A DNA stretch of 6,640 nt from Bacillota bacterium (GTDB lineage Bacteria > Bacillota > Clostridia > Christensenellales > CALWSW01): contig JAEYFO010000303.1 of the NCBI GenBank assembly GCA_023402915.1, positions 1 through 6,640 on the forward strand. Direction: 5' to 3'. The position numbers were made by a program, and so were the translations under genes. The notes below the pieces were generated by a model, which ran no database searches, was not told the DNA's origin, and saw only the letters and a program-made list of their open reading frames with translations. Positions within the stretch are counted from its first letter, which is position 1. Every line of letters begins with the position of its first letter. Shown here one piece after another: positions 1-4,835 of the stretch.

Positions 1-161
1 TCGTTGATAAAGACGCTGGCGGTGATGTTCATGGCGTTGACGAGCACCAGACCTTCCGAAACGCCGGATTCCCGGACGGCGGCTTCCACGTCGGGCGTGA
101 TGTTGACCAGACCCCGGCGGGTGGGCAGGTTGAAATGCAATACTTTTCGGTAGCTTTTCAT
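1..161 (-). CDS. YjbQ/UPF0047 family protein (secondary thiamine-phosphate synthase-like), 3' end missing
   Basis: Only the first 53 residues are in the window; the gene runs off the left edge. The protein starts [17 protein letters not shown] and continues with a stretch like [17 protein letters not shown], then [12 protein letters not shown] at residues 42-53. This order (N-terminal beta strand, 'V..SG...G' helix/turn, then an ITAS.f.N motif) is that of the small UPF0047/YjbQ family, normally about 130-140 residues. Members have been given weak thiamine-phosphate synthase activity, but the physiological role is unclear. The start is supported by AAGGAG nine bases upstream. Position 45 is Asn where I recall many relatives having His next to the ITAS motif; whether this matters cannot be judged from a fragment. 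It lies 163 bases downstream of ftsH on the same strand. I see no TPP-riboswitch-like element ahead of it. The family call is fairly secure; the exact function is not. Confidence 0.82.
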   Translation of the reverse strand, partial: MKSYRKVLHFNLPTRRGLVNITPDVEAAVRESGVSEGLVLVNAMNITASVFIN

Positions 162-170
162 GGAAACTTT

Positions 171-176
171 CTCCTT
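171..176 (-). promoter_or_regulatory. Ribosome binding site of the YjbQ-like gene
   Basis: On the minus strand this reads AAGGAG, nine bases before the ATG at 161. It is a strong Shine-Dalgarno match and fixes the start of the YjbQ-like gene. Confidence 0.75.
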
Positions 177-207
177 GCTGGCGGATGGGTTTTGCAGGAT
201 GAATCCG

Positions 208-219
208 GACAGAACTGTC
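208..219. repeat. Short dyad GACAG-AA-CTGTC in the ftsH/YjbQ gap
   Basis: A 5-2-5 inverted repeat lies about 47 bases upstream of the YjbQ-like start codon. It could be an operator or part of the leader RNA. I do not recognise it as a known regulator box, and a dyad this short can occur by chance. No convincing -35/-10 pair for the YjbQ-like gene is visible in this gap, so that gene may depend on read-through from ftsH or on a weak promoter. Confidence 0.3.
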
Positions 220-259
220 TGATCAATTCGCTTGCAATCCTCTTTTCAAGATACAGGAA

Positions 260-319
260 CAGCCGTATCCTCCGGCCGGGACGATCGCGTCCGCTCCGGC
301 TCCCGGAAAGATACGGCTG
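260..319 (-). terminator. Long structured hairpin after ftsH, probable terminator or processing site
   Basis: A perfect 10-bp inverted repeat, CAGCCGTATC (260-269) with GATACGGCTG (310-319), begins six bases past the ftsH stop codon. The 40 bases between the arms can fold further, either as CCGGGA/TCCCGG (276-281 with 301-306) or GGACG/CGTCC (279-283 with 288-292). Position and stability suggest the end of the ftsH transcript. However, on the minus strand the hairpin is followed only by TTCCTGTATCTTG, a poor U-tract, while the clean run of five T lies on the plus-strand side (321-325). So it may be a U-poor terminator, an RNA stabilising or processing element, or a terminator acting mainly in the other direction. 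Confidence 0.5.
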
Positions 320-324
320 CTTTT

Positions 325-2145
325 TCAGTTGGCTTCCCCGCGGAAGATCTTCATGAATTCTTCGCCGGTGATGGTTTCCTTTTCGAGCAGATACTGCGCC
401 AGCTCGTCCAGCTTTGCACGGTTGGACTTGAGGATGGCCGTGGCCTTTCCGTGCGCCTGCTTGATGATGCTGACCACTTCCTGATCGATCTTGGCGGCGG
501 TCTCCGCCGAGCAGGTCAGGGACGTATCGCTGCTGAGGTAGGGGTTGTTGACCGCTTCGAGCGCCATCATGTCGAACTGCGCGCTCATGCCGTAGCGGGT
601 CACCATGGCGCGGGCAAGGCGGGTGGCCTGCTCGATATCGTTGGAAGCGCCGCTGGTGATGCTGTCAAACACCAGCTCTTCCGCCGTGCGGCCGCCGGTG
701 AGCGTGGCGATCTTGTTGAACGCCTCTTCCCTGCTCATGAGCACGCGCTCGTCCTCTTCCACCTGCATGGTATAGCCCAGCGCGCCGGACGTGCGGGGAA
801 TGATGGTGATCTTCTGGACGGGAGCGGAGTCGGTCTGGCAGGCAGCCACCAGCGCATGGCCGATCTCGTGGTAGGCGATGATGCGCTTTTCCCGGTCGGA
901 AATGACGGCGTTTTTGCGCTGGTAACCGGCGAGCACCACTTCGACGCTCTCCTGCAAGTCCTCCTGAGAAACGGAGGAGCGACCCATGCGGACGGCGCGC
1001 AGCGCGGCTTCGTTGATGATGTTGGCCAGCTCTGCGCCGGAAGAACCGGCCGTCGAACGGGCGATGATGTTAAAGTCGATGTTTTTGTCCATGACCACGT
1101 CGCGGGCATGGACCTTGAGGATGGCTTCGCGGCCCTGAAGGTCGGGCAGCTCCACGGGGATGCGGCGGTCGAACCGGCCGGGACGCAGCAGCGCCTTGTC
1201 CAGCGTTTCGGGGCGGTTGGTGGCGGCGAGGATCACGACGCCCTTGCGGCCGTCGAAGCCGTCCATCTCCGTGAGCAGCTGGTTGAGGGTCTGTTCGCGC
1301 TCGTCGTTGCTGCCCATGCCGCTGTCGCGCTTTTTACCGATGGTATCGATCTCGTCGATGAAAACGATGCAGGGCGCTTTTTCATTGGCCTGCTTGAACA
1401 GGTCGCGCACCTTTGCCGCGCCCATGCCGACGAACATCTCCACGAACTCCCAGCCGGAGATGGAGAAAAACGGCACGTGCGCTTCGCCAGCGACCGCCTT
1501 GGCCAGCAGGGTCTTGCCAGTTCCGGGAGGGCCGACAAGCAGCGCGCCCTTGGGCAGGGTTGCGCCGATAGCGGTATACTTTTTCGGGTTGTGGAGAAAA
1601 TCGACGATTTCCTTGAGGGCTTCCTTGGCTTCATCTTGGCCGGCCACATCGGCAAAGGTCTTGCCGGTCTCAGTCTCGGCATAGATCTTGGCGTTGGATT
1701 TTCCAAAGGACATGGCGTTTGCGCCGGTCTTTTGCAGCTGTTTGGAGATCATCGAGCCGATGAAACCGAAGAACAGGAGCGGCAGCACCAGCGTCACCAG
1801 CAGCGAAAGCAGCGGAGAGCTCTGGGTGGGGATCTCGTTGGTGAAGGACACGCCTGCATCGACCAGCGTCTGCGTCAGGTCCTGATCGGGCCACAGGCCG
1901 GTCTTATAGACCCGCTCCTTGCCGTTTTCGTCGGCGGCGAGGAAGGTGATCTGCGTGTCGTCTCGGGCAACGGTGGTGACTTTTCCTTCCTTTACCATGG
2001 AAAGAAATTCGTCATAGCCCACTTCGCGGACGTTGCCGCCCATCATCGCCGGAAAAACGAAGATGTTGAGCAGGAAAACGACCAGCAGCGCAATGATGCA
2101 GTAATAGATCAGCGGCCGCTGGTTCGGCTTGGAATCGTGAACCAT
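325..2145 (-). CDS. ftsH: ATP-dependent zinc metalloprotease FtsH
   Basis: Membrane-anchored AAA+ protease that extracts and degrades misassembled membrane proteins and some short-lived cytosolic regulators. From the chosen start it is 606 residues (E. coli FtsH is 644). Two membrane segments lie near residues 12-33 and 111-132, bracketing a short extracytoplasmic domain. The AAA+ domain has Walker A GPPGTGKT (205-212), pore loop FVGMG (238-242), Walker B VFIDEID (261-267) and a second region of homology with arginine fingers R321 and R324 in [10 protein letters not shown]. The peptidase has zinc motif HEIGH (426-430) and a downstream Asp ligand D503 in SGASND. All catalytic elements are present; HEIGH replaces the more usual HEAGH but keeps both His and the Glu. 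The ATG at 2145 is preferred over the upstream in-frame ATG at 2184: it has GTAGGTG five bases upstream, while the upstream ATG has no ribosome site and lies only about 10 bases from the predicted transcription start. It has its own promoter and appears monocistronic or leads into the YjbQ-like gene. Confidence 0.96.
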   Translation of the reverse strand: MVHDSKPNQRPLIYYCIIALLVVFLLNIFVFPAMMGGNVREVGYDEFLSMVKEGKVTTVARDDTQITFLAADENGKERVYKTGLWPDQDLTQTLVDAGVSFTNEIPTQSSPLLSLLVTLVLPLLFFGFIGSMISKQLQKTGANAMSFGKSNAKIYAETETGKTFADVAGQDEAKEALKEIVDFLHNPKKYTAIGATLPKGALLVGPPGTGKTLLAKAVAGEAHVPFFSISGWEFVEMFVGMGAAKVRDLFKQANEKAPCIVFIDEIDTIGKKRDSGMGSNDEREQTLNQLLTEMDGFDGRKGVVILAATNRPETLDKALLRPGRFDRRIPVELPDLQGREAILKVHARDVVMDKNIDFNIIARSTAGSSGAELANIINEAALRAVRMGRSSVSQEDLQESVEVVLAGYQRKNAVISDREKRIIAYHEIGHALVAACQTDSAPVQKITIIPRTSGALGYTMQVEEDERVLMSREEAFNKIATLTGGRTAEELVFDSITSGASNDIEQATRLARAMVTRYGMSAQFDMMALEAVNNPYLSSDTSLTCSAETAAKIDQEVVSIIKQAHGKATAILKSNRAKLDELAQYLLEKETITGEEFMKIFRGEAN

Positions 2146-2150
2146 AGAAG

Positions 2151-2157
2151 CACCTAC
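2151..2157 (-). promoter_or_regulatory. Ribosome binding site deciding the ftsH start
   Basis: The minus strand reads GTAGGTG, five bases before the ATG at 2145. The alternative ATG at 2184 is preceded by AATCCAACGATTTT, with no Shine-Dalgarno match. This favours the shorter, 606-residue FtsH. Confidence 0.65.
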
Positions 2158-2199
2158 TTTCGTTTTCCTTTCGGAAAATTTCATAAAATCGTTGGATTT

Positions 2200-2228
2200 A
2201 TTGTAGCGCCGGGGCGCTTTCCTGTCAA
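2200..2228 (-). promoter_or_regulatory. Sigma-A promoter of ftsH
   Basis: The minus strand has a perfect -35 TTGACA (2228-2223), a 17-base spacer (2222-2206) and a -10 TACAAT (2205-2200) that matches TATAAT at five of six positions. Transcription should start near 2193, giving a leader of about 48 bases to the ATG at 2145. The spacer carries most of the inverted repeat AGCGCC-CC-GGCGCT. No CIRCE-type heat-shock operator is visible. Confidence 0.85.
2205..2218. repeat. 6-2-6 inverted repeat inside the ftsH promoter
   Basis: On the minus strand this reads AGCGCC-CC-GGCGCT, a perfect 6-bp dyad with a 2-base centre. It sits between the -35 and -10 boxes and touches the first base of the -10. A protein bound here would block RNA polymerase, so a repressor operator is possible. 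It could also be a leftover stem from transcription ending after the cyclase gene, but no T-run follows it. I do not recognise the sequence as a known operator. Confidence 0.45.
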
Positions 2229-2288
2229 TTCCAACGGACTCAAACCCGCTTTTTCAGCTGCGTGTTCCGCTGTTGAACGTGCGGCGCG

Positions 2289-4418
2289 TCAGGGCAGGTC
2301 CTGCGTGCATTTTTCCAGCGGAAGCGCGATCTCCAGCCGGGCTTTTTTGCCGTTCCAGAGGATCAGCTTGTCGCGGATGCGGAAATACCTTCCGGTCTGC
2401 GGGTTGAGCCGCGTCCAGACGTCGTATTGCTGAAAGTTCAGCCGGTCGTTGTTGCAAAAGGCGCAGGGCTGTTCGCCGCCGTCGATGACCTGATAGCACT
2501 TTTTGCCGACGCAGGCGCTGGCGCTGGTGCGGCACCAGTCGTAAAACGCGCGGTTGGCGTAAAAAATTTCATAGGTTTCCGGGTCGCTGATATAGACCAC
2601 GTCCTCCAGCTCGTCGAGGATCTGCACCAGCGAAACGACCGTTTCGTCCTGCCGCGCGATTTTCCGGATGTTGTGCATGGCGGGGAGCCTTTCCGGCGCG
2701 TCGATGTCCGTGATGGGGACGTTGCCCTTTTCCTCCTCCCGGCCGAGGGTGGAAAACGCGACGCAGCGGTTGCGCCCGCCGGCCTTTGCGGCATAAAGCG
2801 CCTGATCCGCGCAGCGGTAAAGGGACTCATACGTCGTTCCGTCTTGCGGGAAACAGGCCACGCCGACGCTGCACGAAAGCCCCGCGTCCGCGCCCATCAG
2901 GCCGCGCACCATGGCGCAAAGCGCTTCGCCCCGTTGTAAGGCAAGGGATGGATCGGGAAGGTCGCGCACAAAAGCGATCATTTCATCTCCGCCGAGACGG
3001 CCGCAGATGTCGTCCGTGCGGAAGGCTGTGCGCAGATTGCGCCCGAGCTTTTCGAGGATCAGATCGCCGTACAGGTGGCCGAAGTCGTCGTTGGCTTCCT
3101 TGAAATAGTCCAGATCGAGGAGGAACAGCGCGTGCTTTGTTTCCGGCGGGCTTTCTTTGAGCGCGGCGGCAATGAGCCGCTCCGCCATGCCGCGGTTATA
3201 AAGCCGGGTCAGCGAATCGCGGCTGGCCTGATCCTTGAGGAACATCTCCCGCTGCTTGCGCGCGTCGATGTCGCGAAGGTACAGCAGCGCCATAAGGTTG
3301 CCGCTGGCCGGGTCGCGCAGCAGGTGGATGGTCAGTTCCATCCAGCGCAGTTCGCCGTCCGGGCCGAACCGCCGGTGTTCAAAAAACAGCTCCCGCTTTC
3401 CGCCGGCAAAGGCGGCGCACATGTTTTCAATCGACGTTACCTGCTGATAGCGCTCGCAGTCCTCCGGGGCAATGGTAAACAGGGAACTGAAATTCAGCAC
3501 GTCCCGATAGGAAAGCGGCGCTTCCGGCCGGGAAAACGTTTCCCAGGCCCCGGCGGCTTTGCGGATCAGGTTTTTTGTGACGTTGATCTCGGCATAGGCC
3601 ACCATGGAAGAAAGCATGGCCTGACGGTACTGCTCTTCCTGCAAAAAAGCGAGTTCCATCTCCTTTTGCCGGGTGATGTTGGTGGCGATGCCCAGCGTGA
3701 CGGACGCGGCTTTATGATAGATGCCGCCCGCCGTCAGCACGACGCGGTACCAGCGATAGGGCGCGCCGGGCGAAACCCGCAGCCGAAGCTGGCAGACGGC
3801 GTTGCCCGCGCCGGAAACGATCTCCTCCTGCGCCCGAAGAAGCTCCGGCAGATCGTCCGGATAGAGCATGGTTTCCCTGACGGACGCAAAGGAAGGGGCG
3901 CGGTAGGGCTCACGGACGGCGGAATTTTCCCCCGCTTTTTTGAACAGAGTGATCTCTCCCGAACGAAGATTGTATTCAAACAGGAAAAAGTCCGTCTCAT
4001 CGAGGATCATTCCCAGGGAACGCCCCATCAGCTCCAACCGTTCGGAAAGCGTCTTTTCCTCCGTCACATCCCGCAGCTCGAACACCGCGGCCGCCGGTTC
4101 GCCCTGCAAAAAGGAAACGCTGGCCTGAAAGTGGCGCGTGGTTTCCCCGCCGCCGCGGCGGAAGGAAAGCGTGCAGCGCTCCCGTCCGTAGGTGCGGGCG
4201 CTCAAAAGAAACGGAAGAAGCGCCGCCCCCTCTTCCCAGCTGGTTTTGGCCGGTTCGTGGGGAAAGCTGCGGAAAAAGGCGGCGTTTGCAAAAAGAAGCG
4301 GCAGCCCCTTTTCCAGACGCACGGCAAAAAGCACACCGGCAGGCAGGGCGGAAAAAATTTTACCGCTGTCTGGCGCGTTCCATTCATCGGGGGTAAGATT
4401 GTGCTGTTGTGCGGCCAT
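2289..4418 (-). CDS. Diguanylate cyclase, PAS-PAS-PAS-GGDEF-PAS, cytosolic
   Basis: A 709-residue protein without membrane segments, predicted to make cyclic di-GMP from two GTP in response to signals sensed by PAS domains. Three PAS-like modules precede the enzyme: about 20-122, 128-254 (with a YPDDLPELL segment near 186 and TNITRQKE at its end) and 262-392. The GGDEF domain spans about 395-558. It starts with DSLTRLYNR (401-409), has the metal/substrate region LLDLDYFKEAND (433-444), an inhibitory-site RxxD as RTDD (467-470), the active-site loop as GGDEM (476-480), and ends in SVGVACFPQDG and ALYAAKAGGRNRC. The acidic pair of the signature is intact; only the final Phe is Met. A fourth PAS-like domain follows (about 597-702), with cysteines C641, C652 and C655 in KKCYQVIDGGEQPCAFC. 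PAS after GGDEF is the less common order. The start is supported by AAAGGA seven bases upstream. It has its own predicted promoter. No EAL domain is present. Ligands and targets are unknown. Confidence 0.93.
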   Translation of the reverse strand: MAAQQHNLTPDEWNAPDSGKIFSALPAGVLFAVRLEKGLPLLFANAAFFRSFPHEPAKTSWEEGAALLPFLLSARTYGRERCTLSFRRGGGETTRHFQASVSFLQGEPAAAVFELRDVTEEKTLSERLELMGRSLGMILDETDFFLFEYNLRSGEITLFKKAGENSAVREPYRAPSFASVRETMLYPDDLPELLRAQEEIVSGAGNAVCQLRLRVSPGAPYRWYRVVLTAGGIYHKAASVTLGIATNITRQKEMELAFLQEEQYRQAMLSSMVAYAEINVTKNLIRKAAGAWETFSRPEAPLSYRDVLNFSSLFTIAPEDCERYQQVTSIENMCAAFAGGKRELFFEHRRFGPDGELRWMELTIHLLRDPASGNLMALLYLRDIDARKQREMFLKDQASRDSLTRLYNRGMAERLIAAALKESPPETKHALFLLDLDYFKEANDDFGHLYGDLILEKLGRNLRTAFRTDDICGRLGGDEMIAFVRDLPDPSLALQRGEALCAMVRGLMGADAGLSCSVGVACFPQDGTTYESLYRCADQALYAAKAGGRNRCVAFSTLGREEEKGNVPITDIDAPERLPAMHNIRKIARQDETVVSLVQILDELEDVVYISDPETYEIFYANRAFYDWCRTSASACVGKKCYQVIDGGEQPCAFCNNDRLNFQQYDVWTRLNPQTGRYFRIRDKLILWNGKKARLEIALPLEKCTQDLP

Positions 4419-4425
4419 GGCGTCG

Positions 4426-4431
4426 TCCTTT
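4426..4431 (-). promoter_or_regulatory. Ribosome binding site of the diguanylate cyclase
   Basis: The minus strand reads AAAGGA, seven bases before the ATG at 4418. It supports this start. Confidence 0.65.
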
Positions 4432-4506
4432 CGTCAGACCGGTGCAGTACAAAAATCCGAACATTCCGCTGCGGGAAACACAAAACCGATCTTCTGTTTT
4501 CTATAT

Positions 4507-4535
4507 AGTATACCTGAAATTTCTTCGCTTGAAAA
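4507..4535 (-). promoter_or_regulatory. Predicted promoter of the diguanylate cyclase gene
   Basis: The minus strand has TTTTCA (4535-4530, four of six matches to TTGACA), a 17-base spacer and TATACT (4512-4507, five of six matches to TATAAT), in the most A/T-rich part of the region. Transcription would start near 4500 and leave an untranslated leader of about 80 bases. The weak -35 would fit a promoter that needs an activator. Confidence 0.55.
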
Positions 4536-4612
4536 GACGAACAGCTTTCTGCTATTACGAATTTCTCAGGAAAATTTCCGCAGGGAAACGGTTTGCAGAA
4601 GCCCTTCTTCCG

Positions 4613-4693
4613 CTTCCCGAAATGCTTCCTGAAATCCTTCTTGAGATACTCCTTGAGAGCTTCCTGAAACACTTCCCGACGCTTCCGGAAATC
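4613..4693. repeat. Degenerate tandem array of seven ~12-base units with TTCCnGAA dyad cores
   Basis: On the plus strand the units are CTTCCCGAAATG, CTTCCTGAAATC, CTTCTTGAGATA, CTCCTTGAGAG, CTTCCTGAAACA, CTTCCCGACG and CTTCCGGAAATC (lengths 12, 12, 12, 11, 12, 10, 12). Each has a core close to the dyad TTC-nn-GAA; the last, TTCCGGAA, is a perfect palindrome. Cores begin at 4614, 4626, 4638, 4650, 4661, 4673 and 4683, so they recur about once per DNA helical turn. The array ends about 78 bases upstream of the predicted -35 of the cyclase gene. On the minus strand it can be read as Lys/Arg/Glu-rich peptide, but no start with a ribosome site is present. It may be a cluster of binding sites or a simple tandem-repeat remnant. 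Confidence 0.6.
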
Positions 4694-4737
4694 CTTCTTC
4701 TTCCAAGGATTTCTTCAAAAATCTTCTTTTTCCAATG

Positions 4738-4752
4738 CGCTTTCAGAAAGCG
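4738..4752. repeat. Perfect 15-base palindrome CGCTTTC-A-GAAAGCG
   Basis: Seven bases are perfectly mirrored around a central A. It lies just past the T-run of the permease terminator, on the cyclase side. Without a following T-run on either strand it is not a terminator itself. A dimeric regulator site or an RNA hairpin is possible. I do not recognise it. Confidence 0.5.
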
Positions 4753-4764
4753 GATTCCAAAAAC

Positions 4765-4812
4765 AAAAAAAACGCGCCCTCCCCTTCTCCTTTTGAGACG
4801 GGAAAGGACGCG
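4765..4812 (-). terminator. Rho-independent terminator of the ABC exporter operon
   Basis: On the minus strand CGCGTCCTTTCC (4812-4801) pairs with GGGGAGGGCGCG (4784-4773): a 12-bp RNA stem including three G-U pairs. Inside it, TCTC/GAGA (4798-4795 with 4789-4786) adds a small apical stem. The hairpin is followed by eight T (4772-4765), then G and five more T. It starts 24 bases after the permease stop codon. Confidence 0.88.
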
Positions 4813-4835
4813 CACAAAGCGGGAAAACGAACGGA

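Larger units (their letters stand above)
4419..4835. other. 417-base intergenic region between ABC permease and diguanylate cyclase
   Basis: I find no convincing gene here. Open frames crossing it on either strand either run into the flanking genes out of frame or lack ribosome sites. In minus-strand order it holds the permease terminator (4812-4765), a perfect palindrome (4752-4738), a pyrimidine-rich (plus strand) stretch with the degenerate 12-base array (4693-4613), a GGAAA-A-TTTCC dyad (4579-4569), the predicted cyclase promoter (4535-4507) and an approximately 80-base leader. It is visibly richer in A/T and in TTC/GAA words than the surrounding coding sequence. Confidence 0.6.

Noticed and set aside
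162..324. TPP riboswitch or tRNA in the ftsH/YjbQ gap
   Set aside because: No THI-box-like core or tRNA cloverleaf could be found; the only strong structure is the hairpin at 260-319.
2185..2288. Rho-independent terminator after the cyclase gene
   Set aside because: No stem followed by a T-run is visible on the minus strand; the only strong dyad (2205-2218) sits inside the ftsH promoter and is followed by ACAATAAATCC.
232..2433. 733-codon open frame on the plus strand opposite ftsH
   Set aside because: It mirrors the ftsH codons in a GC-rich gene and has a His/Arg/Gly/Asp-rich composition with no recognisable domain. The minus frame is an unmistakable complete FtsH, so this is an antisense shadow.
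3075..4508. 477-codon open frame on the plus strand opposite the cyclase
   Set aside because: Antisense shadow of the PAS-GGDEF gene with no domain or ribosome site; it also runs through the cyclase promoter region.
4202..4672. 156-codon GTG-start frame on the minus strand through the 12-base array (Lys/Arg-rich beginning FQEALKEYLKKDFRKHF)
   Set aside because: It has no ribosome site, its body spans the predicted cyclase promoter and overlaps the cyclase start by over 200 bases in another frame. The peptide-like character comes from the repeat units.
4613..4693. CRISPR array
   Set aside because: Units of 10-12 bases without unique spacers do not fit CRISPR repeats, and no cas gene is present.
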